Below are positions 8,436 through 15,717 of a stretch of DNA of 32,738 nucleotides, piece after piece. Origin of the DNA: Candidatus Levyibacteriota bacterium (GTDB taxonomy: Bacteria; Patescibacteriota; Microgenomatia; Levybacterales; UBA12049); the NCBI GenBank assembly GCA_003173895.1, contig PJMG01000009.1, positions 1 through 32,738 on the forward strand, written 5' to 3'. The number at the start of each line of letters is the position of its first letter. Position 1 is the stretch's first letter. The notes under the pieces were generated by a model. It was not told the origin of the DNA. It saw only the letters and a program-made list of their open reading frames with translations, and made no database searches. The translations under genes and the position numbers were made by a program.

Positions 8436-8523
8436 GGAGGGTTCGCATAGCGGTCAATTGCACGAGTTTCGAAAACTCGAGGGAGCAATCTCTACACAGG
8501 TTCAAATCCTGTACCCTCCGCCA
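8436..8523 (+). tRNA. tRNA-Ser (anticodon CGA)
   Basis: Class II tRNA: acceptor GGAGGGT/ACCCTCC, anticodon stem CGAGT/ACTCG with loop TTCGAAA, a long variable arm (about 8482-8495), T-arm ACAGG TTCAAAT CCTGT, discriminator G. CCA is encoded at 8521-8523, unlike the other tRNAs here. It reads UCG. It lies 12 nt after tRNA-Arg, so they probably share one transcript. Confidence 0.93.
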
Positions 8524-8613
8524 GCAGGTACTACCGTATGATGCTTGGCTTTTCCTAATTTTATAAAATCCTCTTTTTAAAATTGTCCGTATTCGTGTTA
8601 AAATTTATTTAAG

Positions 8614-9660
8614 ATGTATCAACCTAAATTTTCCATAACTAATAAAATTCTAAAAAATATTGGTATTATCGAAGGCGCACGTGAAGTTATAAAACAAGCT
8701 CCTCTTCTGCCATATTACGAAAAAAAGTTTCAAACAGATGCTTTAGTGAGAACTGTGCACTACGGAACGCATATCGAAGGTAATTCTCTAAATTTATCAG
8801 AAGCTGAAAAAGTAGTTATGGGACAGAATGTCTTAGCCAGATCTCGTGATATCCAAGAAGTTTTAAATTATAGAAAAGTAATTGAATTTATAGGCGAATT
8901 TGCAGGTAAAGATGAGAATGTTAATTTAGATTTAATTTTTAGATTACATAAGATGACTGTAGAAAAAATTTTACCTGCTGAAACGTCAGGAATTTTTCGA
9001 AAAACAGGTGTGGTAATAAAAAATAGTCATACAGGTGAAATTGCATTTAAACCACCTAGTTTTGAAGAAGTACCTAAAGATATTAATGATTTGCTTGAAT
9101 TTATTAATAAATCTTCAGAAGATGATATTCATCCGGTAGTAAAAAGTGGTGCTGTACATTTCGAGTTTGTGCGTATCCATCCTTTTGTAGATGGTAATGG
9201 TCGAGTAGCACGTGCATTATCAACTCTAATTTTATTTGATCAAGGATACGATATAAGAAGATTTTTTTCTTTGGAAGAATATTTTGATAGTGATCCAGCT
9301 GTATATTATGAATCTTTACAAAGTATAGAGAAAAATAATGGTGATTTAACTATTTGGATAGAGTATTTTACTAAGGGGTTATCTATAGAATTAACTAAAA
9401 TAAAAGAAAAAGTAGAAAGTGTTTCTGTAGATTCTACACTTAAAAAGAAGTTAGGGGGTAAGCCTGTTATGCTGAATGATCGCCAGCTGAAAATAATAGA
9501 ATACATTCAAAAAGTAGGGTTTTTACAAAATCAGGCTTTTAAAGAACTTTTTCCTATGATTTCAGAAGATAGTATTCTTTTAGATTTAAAAAGCTTAGTG
9601 AAATATGGTTTGATTAAGAAAAAAGGCGTTACTAAGGGTGCTCGCTACGTGATGAGATAG
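8614..9660 (+). CDS. Fic-family protein (putative AMPylase) with C-terminal winged helix
   Basis: Fic proteins usually transfer AMP to hydroxyl groups of target proteins. The active-site motif is complete: HPFVDGNGRVAR (189-200), with the catalytic His189. An N-terminal inhibitory helix-like motif, GTHIEGN (51-57), supplies the glutamate (Glu55) that blocks ATP binding in class II Fic proteins. The usual Ser/Thr four residues before the Glu is Gly here. The C-terminal ~75 residues, from about LNDRQLKIIEYIQKVGFLQNQAF to GLIKKKGVTKGARYVM, look like a winged helix, as in many Fic-wHTH fusions that may bind DNA. At 348 aa it is a typical length. A TAAAAT box 9 nt before the ATG suggests a leader of only about 2-3 nt. 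No FicA-like antitoxin gene is adjacent. The target is unknown. Confidence 0.92.
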   Translation: MYQPKFSITNKILKNIGIIEGAREVIKQAPLLPYYEKKFQTDALVRTVHYGTHIEGNSLNLSEAEKVVMGQNVLARSRDIQEVLNYRKVIEFIGEFAGKDENVNLDLIFRLHKMTVEKILPAETSGIFRKTGVVIKNSHTGEIAFKPPSFEEVPKDINDLLEFINKSSEDDIHPVVKSGAVHFEFVRIHPFVDGNGRVARALSTLILFDQGYDIRRFFSLEEYFDSDPAVYYESLQSIEKNNGDLTIWIEYFTKGLSIELTKIKEKVESVSVDSTLKKKLGGKPVMLNDRQLKIIEYIQKVGFLQNQAFKELFPMISEDSILLDLKSLVKYGLIKKKGVTKGARYVMR

Positions 9661-9668
9661 AACTAATT

Positions 9669-9677
9669 TGCTATACT
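9669..9677 (+). promoter_or_regulatory. Extended -10 promoter of the DNA ligase gene, predicted leaderless
   Basis: TGCTATACT, identical to the ftsH extended -10, ends 6 nt before the ATG at 9684. No -35 is evident, as expected for extended -10 promoters. Confidence 0.6.
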
Positions 9678-9683
9678 ATTCTC

Positions 9684-11447
9684 ATGCTTTTTTCTACACT
9701 TTCTGAATATTTTGATAAACTTGAAGCCACTTCTTCTAGACTCCAATTAATTGATATTCTTTCCGAGTTATTTTCTAAAATTAAAGAAGCATCAGAAACT
9801 CAAGAAATTTGTTATTTAGTCCAAGGAAGAATTGCACCTTTTTTTAGCCCTTTAGAAATTGGAATGGCAGAGAAAACTGTAGCTCAAGCTATAGCTCGTG
9901 CTTTTAATATAGATCGCGAAGAAGTTTTAACAGAATTTGATAAAAAAGGAGATATGGGGATTGCAGTTAATCAGTTTGTTCATATAGTAAATTCTAATGC
10001 GAAAATAACAGTAAAAGAAGTTTTTGATACGCTAAAAACTATTGCTCAAACCTCAGGTGATGGAACGATTGAGAAAAAAATTACACTATTTTCTGACTTA
10101 CTAAAAAGGGTTGATAAAACTTCTGCTAAACATTTAGTTAGAATTCCCCTTAGTAATTTAAGATTGGGGATTGGAGATCCGACTGTTATGGATGCTTTAG
10201 CTAAAGTAAAATTAGGCGATAAATCGCAAAGACATTATTTAGAAGGAGCATATAACCGGACTTCAGATTTAGGTTTAATAGCATATACTTTAGGGGAAAG
10301 TAAAAATCCTGTAGAGGCGGTTAAAAAAGTAGAAAAACTTTCAGTTAAAGTTGGTAATCCAATTCGCTCTGAGCTGTGTGAAAGATTACCAAACCCTGAA
10401 AAAACTATAGAAAAAATGGGAGAAGTAGATGCTCAGTATAAATATGATGGGTTCCGTGTTCAAATTCATAAAAAAGGAAACGAGATCTCTATCTTCTCTA
10501 GGAATTTAGAAAATATGACACATATGTTTCCAGAGCTCATAGAAGGTGCTAAAAATCAAATTAAAGCAGAAACAGCGATTTTAGATGGTGAAGCTATGGC
10601 GTATAATCCTACCTCTGAAGAATTTTTACCTTTCCAAGAAACTACTAAAAGGCGCAGAAAATATAAAATAGAAGAAACTGCTAAAGAATTACCTCTAAAA
10701 GCTTTTATCTTTGATCTATTATATAAGAATGGTAAATCTCTCCTCGATGAATCCTTAAGTAAACGTTTAGAAATGCTTAAAGAAACTATAAAACCTGATG
10801 ATATTTTACTCACTGCTCAAAATAAAACTATTAAAGACGCTAAAACACTTTCGCTTATGTTAGAAGATGCTATTACTAAGGGTTTAGAAGGAGTAGTGGT
10901 AAAAAAATTATCTTCTAAATATGAAGCAGGCGGACGTAATTTTAATTGGGTGAAATTAAAAAGACATAGCAGTGGAGAACTAAAAGATACTATTGATTGT
11001 GTAATTTTAGGTTACATTAGCGGACGAGGAAAAAGAACTGCCTTTGGTGCAGGAGCACTTTTGGTTGGAATTTATGATCAGAAAAAAGATACTTTTGTTA
11101 CTGTTTCTAAGATTGGTACTGGTTTAACAGATGAAGAATGGAAATCTATACAGCAAAGAGCAAAAGGTTTAGAGCAGAAAAATAAACCAGCAAGAGTTGA
11201 ATCATTAATTAATCCTTCTGTTTGGCTTAAACCTGAATTAGTCATAGAGGTTTTGGCGGACGAGATAACCAGAAGTCCTATTCACACCGCAGGAGCCCAG
11301 CTTGATCAAAATGGAAAAATAGTAGAGCCAGGTTATGCTCTGCGTTTCCCTAGACTTATCAGTTTCAGAGATAAAGATAAAAAGCCAGAAGATGCAACTA
11401 CTCTAAAAGAATTAATAGAGATGTATAAAGATCAAGGGAAAAAGTAG
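9684..11447 (+). CDS. ATP-dependent DNA ligase (archaeal/eukaryal LIG1-type)
   Basis: Seals nicks in duplex DNA through an enzyme-AMP intermediate. At 587 aa it has the full three-part family architecture: helical DNA-binding domain (about 1-215), adenylation domain and OB domain. Motif I is QYKYDGFRV with adenylated Lys253; AILDGEAMAY (298-307) is motif III-like; EGVVVKKLSSKYEAG (402-416) is motif IV; NWVKLKR (421-427) is motif V; the C-terminal PELVIEVLADEITRSP is typical of archaeal ligases. This is not the NAD-dependent LigA of most bacteria, and LigA is not in this window. It lies 23 nt after the fic gene with its own extended -10 promoter, and near the EndoQ-like nuclease. Family call is secure; its repair versus replication role is not. 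Confidence 0.96.
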   Translation: MLFSTLSEYFDKLEATSSRLQLIDILSELFSKIKEASETQEICYLVQGRIAPFFSPLEIGMAEKTVAQAIARAFNIDREEVLTEFDKKGDMGIAVNQFVHIVNSNAKITVKEVFDTLKTIAQTSGDGTIEKKITLFSDLLKRVDKTSAKHLVRIPLSNLRLGIGDPTVMDALAKVKLGDKSQRHYLEGAYNRTSDLGLIAYTLGESKNPVEAVKKVEKLSVKVGNPIRSELCERLPNPEKTIEKMGEVDAQYKYDGFRVQIHKKGNEISIFSRNLENMTHMFPELIEGAKNQIKAETAILDGEAMAYNPTSEEFLPFQETTKRRRKYKIEETAKELPLKAFIFDLLYKNGKSLLDESLSKRLEMLKETIKPDDILLTAQNKTIKDAKTLSLMLEDAITKGLEGVVVKKLSSKYEAGGRNFNWVKLKRHSSGELKDTIDCVILGYISGRGKRTAFGAGALLVGIYDQKKDTFVTVSKIGTGLTDEEWKSIQQRAKGLEQKNKPARVESLINPSVWLKPELVIEVLADEITRSPIHTAGAQLDQNGKIVEPGYALRFPRLISFRDKDKKPEDATTLKELIEMYKDQGKK

Positions 11448-11453
11448 TATAAT
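11448..11453 (+). promoter_or_regulatory. TATAAT box directly after the ligase stop, predicted leaderless start at 11461
   Basis: A perfect TATAAT overlaps the first ATG (11452) and ends 7 nt before a second in-frame ATG at 11461, which is therefore the better start for the small protein. No clear -35 is visible. Confidence 0.45.
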
Positions 11454-11460
11454 GCCTGTT

Positions 11461-11706
11461 ATGTCTGAACGTAAATGTTTAAAAGACGTAACGAAAAAAT
11501 GTCCTTTTTCTCCTTTTAATGGAGTTATTCCATGTCAACTTGCTTCCCAATCAGAAAAATTTATGCGAGATTTACCCACTGAATTTCAGGAGGTGCTACA
11601 TGAAATGGGAGATTCTCCGGATCCAATTGTAATAGATTTGCTTAAAAGATTCCGCCAAAAATTTGTGAAAGAAAATGATATTGATCTAAGAAGATGTAGG
11701 TCATGA
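11461..11706 (+). CDS. Small cysteine-containing protein of unknown function
   Basis: An 81-residue protein I do not recognise. It begins MSERKCLKDVTKKCPFSPF and contains four cysteines (CLKDVTKKC near the N-terminus, PCQLA in the middle and RRCRS at the very end), spacing that could bind a metal or form disulfides; this is inference. No membrane segment is seen. The frame is also open from an ATG at 11452 (84 aa), but the TATAAT at 11448-11453 overlaps that codon. It lies directly after the ligase and 65 nt before the J-domain gene. Confidence 0.65.
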   Translation: MSERKCLKDVTKKCPFSPFNGVIPCQLASQSEKFMRDLPTEFQEVLHEMGDSPDPIVIDLLKRFRQKFVKENDIDLRRCRS

Positions 11707-11734
11707 TAATTGGTTTTTTTAATCAAACAACACT

Positions 11735-11762
11735 TTGCATTTTAGCCTCAAATTTGCTAAAC
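11735..11762 (+). promoter_or_regulatory. Promoter of the J-domain protein gene, near-leaderless
   Basis: TTGCAT (11735-11740), a 16-nt spacer, then TAAACT (11757-11762) preceded by TGC (extended -10). It ends 9 nt before the ATG at 11772, giving a leader of about 2-3 nt. Confidence 0.5.
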
Positions 11763-11771
11763 TAACAAACT

Positions 11772-12608
11772 ATGTTACCATATTTTACAGAAGATGGCTC
11801 ATTTATAGATTTTTATCAGTCACTTGGTATTTTGCGTAATGTAACAAAAGAAGGTATTGAAAAAGCCTACAAAAGGGAAGCTCGAAGTTGTCATCCAGAT
11901 ACTCATCCAGGTGATTCTGAAGCAGAAAAAAGATTTAAAGAGATTACACGAGCAAAAGAATTTCTTTTAAGTGGACAAAAAAACTCATATGATCTTCTTT
12001 TTCCTGGTGCTGGAGTAGAAATTGAGTTCCCTTCACCACAATCAGAACATGATGGTAATTTTGGCTATACTCCTGATGCACTTGCTTTAGTGCCTTTTGC
12101 AGACGTAGAGGGTATAAATGAGCACAATGAGGATGTTTTTGGACATTCCGGCGCTTGGGATAATATACCCACAAATGAGATTACAATCCCGGCTCTTGAT
12201 CTAGAAGTTATTGAAGCGCTTGTAGAAGCTAATATGGGAAATGTTGGAAAATGGGATGTGTATGATGCACCAGAGAATATTACTGGAGATTCTTCCGCTG
12301 AGCCAATGGTTCTGATTGAACGGACAAGGGGTGGGGAAATATTTGTACAATATCTTCGAGGCGCTCGTTCCCCAGAATATATCAGTAGTTTGCAGAATAT
12401 AGCTTTGGATCTTGCAAAGCGCCAATCTTTAAAACAAAAAGATATTGCAGCTATTTCAACAGAAAGTGAACAGTATAGAAAGCAGGAGTATGTGTCACAA
12501 GTTTCAATATTGGATTTACCAGATATGATTCTACAAAGAGGAGAAGGAGAAGTTAGATTTACTGCATATCAGGATAGTGAAGGTCAATATCCTCCAATTG
12601 GTTATTAA
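11772..12608 (+). CDS. J-domain (DnaJ-like) protein with an unrecognised C-terminal region
   Basis: 278 aa. The N-terminal ~75 residues form a J domain: FIDFYQSLGILRN..TKEGIEKAYKREARSCHPDTHPGDSEAEKRFKEITRAKEFL, with the HPD tripeptide at 41-43 that activates DnaK ATPase in this family. The rest (about 80-278) has no Gly/Phe linker or zinc-finger repeats, so this is a specialised J protein, not canonical DnaJ. It is acidic, with a Glu/Asp-rich middle, and I cannot assign it. A second, different J-domain protein is at 31045-32427; no DnaK is in the window. It has its own promoter. Confidence 0.8.
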   Translation: MLPYFTEDGSFIDFYQSLGILRNVTKEGIEKAYKREARSCHPDTHPGDSEAEKRFKEITRAKEFLLSGQKNSYDLLFPGAGVEIEFPSPQSEHDGNFGYTPDALALVPFADVEGINEHNEDVFGHSGAWDNIPTNEITIPALDLEVIEALVEANMGNVGKWDVYDAPENITGDSSAEPMVLIERTRGGEIFVQYLRGARSPEYISSLQNIALDLAKRQSLKQKDIAAISTESEQYRKQEYVSQVSILDLPDMILQRGEGEVRFTAYQDSEGQYPPIGY

Positions 12609-12615
12609 TTCCTCT

Positions 12616-12644
12616 TTGGCATCATTGTTGTTCCATGATAGAAT
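12616..12644 (+). promoter_or_regulatory. Strong promoter of the EndoQ-like gene, predicted leaderless
   Basis: TTGGCA (12616-12621), exactly 17 nt, then TAGAAT (12639-12644) with an extended TGA just before. It ends 6 nt before the ATG at 12651, placing +1 at the start codon. Confidence 0.65.
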
Positions 12645-12650
12645 ATTTTC

Positions 12651-14000
12651 ATGCAAATAGTCGCTGATTTTCATCTTCATTCTAAATATTCCCGAGCAGT
12701 TTCTCAAAACATGACTATTAGAACTATGGCACAAATGGCTAAGCAAAAAGGTATTGATCTAATAACAGCTTCTGATTTTACCCATCCATTATGGTTTAGA
12801 GAGATAAAGAATGAATTGGAAGAAGTTGAAAGCGGCATTTATCAACTTAAATCCAAAGAATTTGATACCCAATTTATTCTCTCTACAGAAATTTCTTGTA
12901 TTTATTCTCAAAATGGTAAAGGCAGAAGAATTCATAATTTAATTTTTGCCCCAAATTTAGAAACAGTGGAGAAAATAAATAAGGCACTATTTGAGCGGGG
13001 TTTTAATTTATCTTCAGATGGTAGACCAATTATTGGAGCTTCTTCTAAAGATTTATTAGAGATGATTTTAGAAATTAGTGATAAATGTTTCTTAATTCCT
13101 TGTCATGTTTGGACGCCTTGGTTTGGTATTTATGGTCAAATGTCAGGTTTTGAAAGTTTATCTGAAGCATTTGGAGATATGGAAAAATATATTTATGGAA
13201 TTGAAACAGGTTTATCATCGGATCCTGAGATGAATTGGAGAATTAAAGAATTAGAAAATCGCTCCATTTTATCTTTTTCTGATGCTCATAGCCCGGCTAA
13301 AATGGGGAGAGAAGCTACAGTTTTTGAAGTAGAAAGTCTGACTTATGAAAATGTTTTAACTGCTATAAAACAACCAACTTTGAATAATGATGTAGAAACT
13401 AAGAATCAGACAAATAAAGTAATTTATACTATAGAATTTTATCCTGAAGAAGGAAAATATCATTATTCTGGACATAGAAATTGTAATATCTCTATGACTC
13501 CAGAAGAACAAATAGCAGCGCATAATATTTGTCCTGTATGTCATAGATCTTTAACAGATGGAGTTATGAGGAGAGTGGATGAATTATCTAATTTTCCAGA
13601 TGCTATTAAAACTCGCGAAAATGAAAAAAAGTTAACTTGGTATTTAGATCCTAAAGGGATTCATCCTCCATTTGTAAAAATAGTTCCACTTTTAGAAATT
13701 ATTGCAGAGAGTTACGATATGCTACCAGCTAGTCAAAAAGTAAAAGGAGTTTATGAAAATTTAGTTACTAATGTAGCACCAGAATTTGATTTACTATTAA
13801 AGACTGATGTGTCAGAAATTAAAAAAATAGGAGAAAGTAGAGTAGCTGAAGCGATTGAAAAAGTTAGACAAGGATCTATTTATATAAAACCGGGTTATGA
13901 TGGAGTTTTTGGTGTGGTTAAAATCTGGGATGAGAAAAAGTCAGAAGGAGGAAAAAATGAAGATAAAAATAGTACTGTTCAGATGGGATTGGAGTTTTAA
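12651..14000 (+). CDS. Endonuclease Q-like PHP-domain nuclease
   Basis: EndoQ enzymes, known from Thermococcales and some bacteria, nick DNA 5' of deaminated bases (uracil, hypoxanthine, xanthine) and AP sites. The 449-aa protein has the full layout: a PHP metal site ADFHLHSKYSR (Asp6, His8, His10), TEISCIYS (about 79-86), PCHVWTPWFGIYG (150-162) and SFSDAHSP (208-215). A zinc-finger region runs through HYSGHRNC..NICPVCHRSLTDGV (about 271-304, Cys278, Cys294, Cys297). The C-terminal helical part ends GVFGVVKIW. The start is well placed relative to a strong promoter. It lies about 1.2 kb after the ATP ligase, which fits a repair role. Older annotations often call these proteins DNA helicase UvrD or PHP protein. 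Confidence 0.85.
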   Translation: MQIVADFHLHSKYSRAVSQNMTIRTMAQMAKQKGIDLITASDFTHPLWFREIKNELEEVESGIYQLKSKEFDTQFILSTEISCIYSQNGKGRRIHNLIFAPNLETVEKINKALFERGFNLSSDGRPIIGASSKDLLEMILEISDKCFLIPCHVWTPWFGIYGQMSGFESLSEAFGDMEKYIYGIETGLSSDPEMNWRIKELENRSILSFSDAHSPAKMGREATVFEVESLTYENVLTAIKQPTLNNDVETKNQTNKVIYTIEFYPEEGKYHYSGHRNCNISMTPEEQIAAHNICPVCHRSLTDGVMRRVDELSNFPDAIKTRENEKKLTWYLDPKGIHPPFVKIVPLLEIIAESYDMLPASQKVKGVYENLVTNVAPEFDLLLKTDVSEIKKIGESRVAEAIEKVRQGSIYIKPGYDGVFGVVKIWDEKKSEGGKNEDKNSTVQMGLEF

Positions 14001-14006
14001 TTTGAA

Positions 14007-14036
14007 AGTCATCCTGAACCCTCAGAGAAGAATCTT
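14007..14036 (+). repeat. Short dispersed repeat copy (TCATCCTGA...GAAGAATCT type)
   Basis: GTCATCCTGA..GAGAAGAATCTT, an imperfect palindromic motif. It recurs at 20356-20383 (inside comF), 23427-23454 and 24668-24694. Here it abuts the 105-bp element. Confidence 0.55.
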
Positions 14037-14140
14037 CGGGGTCCTGCCAAATATTTCCCTCCCAAAAGTGCTCACTAGGTAATTGCTTCGCAATTAAATC
14101 GTTGCGCGCTATTGGGATCCCTTCCATATTTGTCACCCCT
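14036..14140 (+). repeat. 105-bp structured repeat, copy 1
   Basis: Nearly identical to 21566-21670: all five differences fall in one stem. Predicted nested pairing: GGGGT (14038-14042) with ACCCC (14135-14139); CAAATAT (14048-14054) with ATATTTG (14126-14132); CCCAAAAGTGC (14061-14071) with GCGCTATTGGG (14106-14116; one mismatch, one G-U); and an apical hairpin TAATTGC-TTC-GCAATTA (14080-14096). This copy lies between the EndoQ gene and a small membrane-protein gene that has its own promoter, with no promoter visible directly upstream. The orientation is given arbitrarily as that of copy 2. Confidence 0.85.
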
Positions 14141-14191
14141 AAATTATTCTTAATTCATAATTCTAGATTCTTAATTCTCTTCTAATGACTA

Positions 14192-14221
14192 TTGTTTTTT
14201 ATATAAAAAATCCTGCATACT
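14192..14221 (+). promoter_or_regulatory. Promoter of the small four-TM protein gene
   Basis: TTGTTT (14192-14197), 18 nt, then CATACT (14216-14221). Start is near 14228, giving a leader of about 34 nt that contains a strong Shine-Dalgarno site, so this gene is not leaderless. Confidence 0.45.
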
Positions 14222-14248
14222 AAAGATAGTTATAAATTAAATTTGAGG

Positions 14249-14256
14249 GGAGGTGA
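14249..14256 (+). promoter_or_regulatory. Shine-Dalgarno site deciding the start at 14262
   Basis: GGAGGTGA lies 5 nt before the ATG at 14262. It overlaps an in-frame GTG at 14253, which is therefore not the start. Confidence 0.75.
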
Positions 14257-14261
14257 GAAAG

Positions 14262-14714
14262 ATGGCACAAAAAAAATCTACAAATAGCTCTAAAGATTTT
14301 ATTTCAATGTTAGAAGAGTGGTTTAATAAGCTACCAGCACTTCCTGATAATGGAAGAAAAGGTTTAGCTAATGTTATGCCTTGGATAGCATTGGTTTTTG
14401 GAATTTTAGGAGTTTTAACTGGAATAGCAGGTTTTGGTCTTCTCACAGCTTTATCTCCTTTTACAGCTATGTATATGGGAATGGGACATGCAAGTACAGT
14501 AGTAATTTCCTCTATTATAGGTTTAGTAGGATCTGTTTTACTACTTATGGCTTTCCCAGGAACTAAAGCATTTAAGATGAGTGGATGGAATTTGCTTTTC
14601 TGGAGTCAAATTGTGTGGGTAGTATCATCAGTAATTACTTTTTCAATTGGTGGATTATTAGGTGATTTGATAGGACTTTATTTATTATTCCAAATAAAAA
14701 AGTACTATAAATAA
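14262..14714 (+). CDS. Small four-TM membrane protein of unknown function
   Basis: 150 aa. A polar N-terminus MAQKKSTNSSKDFISMLEEW is followed by about four hydrophobic segments: MPWIALVFGILGVLTGIAGFG, ASTVVISSIIGLVGSVLLLMAF, a Trp-rich segment WNLLFWSQIVWVVSSVITFS and GGLLGDLIGLYLLFQIKKYYK. The pattern (PG.KA.K.SGW..LF.S...WVVSS) is one I associate with multi-copy small membrane proteins of Patescibacteria, but no function is known to me. The strong RBS and leader, unlike most genes here, suggest high expression. It ends in a GC-rich hairpin terminator. Confidence 0.8.
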   Translation: MAQKKSTNSSKDFISMLEEWFNKLPALPDNGRKGLANVMPWIALVFGILGVLTGIAGFGLLTALSPFTAMYMGMGHASTVVISSIIGLVGSVLLLMAFPGTKAFKMSGWNLLFWSQIVWVVSSVITFSIGGLLGDLIGLYLLFQIKKYYK

Positions 14715-14728
14715 AAATTTTTATTTAT
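14707..14728. repeat. 22-bp perfect AT palindrome overlapping the stop codon
   Basis: A loopless inverted repeat centred on AAAAATTTTT that spans the TAA stop of the small membrane protein gene. It may assist termination or be chance in AT-rich DNA. Confidence 0.5.
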
Positions 14729-14734
14729 GGAATA

Positions 14735-14759
14735 AAGGGCGGCGCAAAGCGCCGCCCTT
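14735..14759 (+). terminator. GC-rich hairpin after the small membrane protein gene
   Basis: AAGGGCGGCGC, loop AAA, GCGCCGCCCTT: a perfect 11-bp stem in otherwise AT-rich DNA, followed by TTGTTG instead of a clean U-run. It is probably a terminator insulating pth, whose -35 begins 5 nt later. Confidence 0.7.
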
Positions 14760-14763
14760 GTTG

Positions 14764-14792
14764 TTGCAAGAAATTAGTTTAAGAACTATACT
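14764..14792 (+). promoter_or_regulatory. Promoter of pth, near-leaderless
   Basis: TTGCAA (14764-14769), 17 nt, then TATACT (14787-14792), ending 9 nt before the ATG at 14802. The predicted leader is about 3 nt. Confidence 0.65.
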
Positions 14793-14801
14793 TTTAAAGT
14801 T

Positions 14802-15422
14802 ATGAAGTTGATTGTAGGTCTTGGTAATCCTGGTATAGAATATGAAAAAACACGTCATAATGTAGGGTTTATGGCCATTGATCAATTTTTAAAGGATTTT
14901 GAAAATATTAAAAATACTGCTTGGGAATCTTCCTCTAAATTTAAATCTGATATTCTAGAAATCGAATGGCAAAGAAAAAATAAAGATATTGATAAAGGGA
15001 TTGAAAAAGTAAAACTCGAAAAAATAATCTTAGCTAAGCCTAAAACCTATATGAATAATAGTGGTATGGCAGTTTCATTAATAGCTAATTTTTATAAAAT
15101 ACCTACATCTGATATTTGGATTTTACATGATGAAGTTGATTTTCCTGCAGGAACAGTCAGAATACGCCAAGGGGGAGCTTCAGCAGGTCACAGAGGGGTA
15201 GCATCTATAATTGAAGCATTAGGTGATGATAAATTTTGGCGATTTAGGATAGGTATTGGTAGACCTCAGGAACAAAGAGGTGTAGAGCATTTTGTTTTAG
15301 ACAAATTTACTCATCAAGATCATTCAAAAATTCGTGAGACTTTAAAACATGTATCTAAAGCTATAGAAATGGGTTTAGAAATAGATCTTTTTTCTGCCAT
15401 GAATAAATTTAATAGTAAATAG
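14802..15422 (+). CDS. pth: Peptidyl-tRNA hydrolase
   Basis: Releases peptides from peptidyl-tRNA dropped off the ribosome, an essential step that complements the tmRNA rescue system encoded 4.5 kb on. At 206 aa it is slightly longer than typical because of a charged insertion (about 45-75, rich in Lys/Glu/Asp). Signatures are MKLIVGLGNPG, YEKTRHNVGF with catalytic His19, KPKTYMNNSG, LHDEVDFPAG, GGASAGHRGV and the C-terminal FRIGIGRP. The start agrees with the promoter, with no Shine-Dalgarno. Confidence 0.96.
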   Translation: MKLIVGLGNPGIEYEKTRHNVGFMAIDQFLKDFENIKNTAWESSSKFKSDILEIEWQRKNKDIDKGIEKVKLEKIILAKPKTYMNNSGMAVSLIANFYKIPTSDIWILHDEVDFPAGTVRIRQGGASAGHRGVASIIEALGDDKFWRFRIGIGRPQEQRGVEHFVLDKFTHQDHSKIRETLKHVSKAIEMGLEIDLFSAMNKFNSK

Positions 15423-15435
15423 TTCTTAGTTTTGT

Positions 15436-15441
15436 TATATT
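15436..15441 (+). promoter_or_regulatory. -10 box of the 86-aa gene, predicted leaderless
   Basis: TATATT preceded by TGT (extended -10) ends 6 nt before the ATG at 15448. No clear -35 is visible. Confidence 0.45.
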
Positions 15442-15447
15442 ATCTTC

Positions 15448-15708
15448 ATGCAACAAGTTGGTAAAATTTTAGAAAAATTTAATCCTCAAAAAGATAAATA
15501 TGTATCTCGTGAATTTCAAACTTTTGGTTTATATCTAGCCGAAAATTTAGATGATATGAAACATAAAAGTTTATATATAAAACTTGCTAAAACAACTCAT
15601 AGAAGTATTTTAGAAAAGGCTCTTTCATTTGTTTCAGATAGTAATGCTAAAAATAAAGGAGCTCTATTTATGTGGAAATTAAAACAAATAAAAAATGCCA
15701 AAGGTTAA
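15448..15708 (+). CDS. Small helical protein of unknown function
   Basis: 86 aa with no recognised motif. It opens MQQVGKILEKFNPQKDKYVSR and ends WKLKQIKNAKG; it is basic and predicted helical by eye. It sits between pth and acylphosphatase on the same strand. I would expect homologues mainly in related candidate phyla, but cannot check. Confidence 0.65.
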   Translation: MQQVGKILEKFNPQKDKYVSREFQTFGLYLAENLDDMKHKSLYIKLAKTTHRSILEKALSFVSDSNAKNKGALFMWKLKQIKNAKG

Positions 15709-15717
15709 AGATTAATT

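Noticed and set aside
8436..8613. Integration (att) site at tRNA-Ser(CGA) beside fic
   Set aside because: No repeat of the tRNA 3' end was found downstream and no integrase gene is present.
13897..14082. 61-aa plus-strand ORF overlapping the end of the EndoQ-like gene
   Set aside because: It overlaps real coding sequence in another frame and runs into the dispersed repeats; no family features.
14007..14140. CRISPR array or IS element at the repeat cluster
   Set aside because: Only isolated copies of each repeat, no regular spacers, no transposase and no target-site duplication seen.
14036..14140. T-box or known riboswitch
   Set aside because: No T-box AGGGUGG sequence, specifier loop or other riboswitch signature that I recognise.
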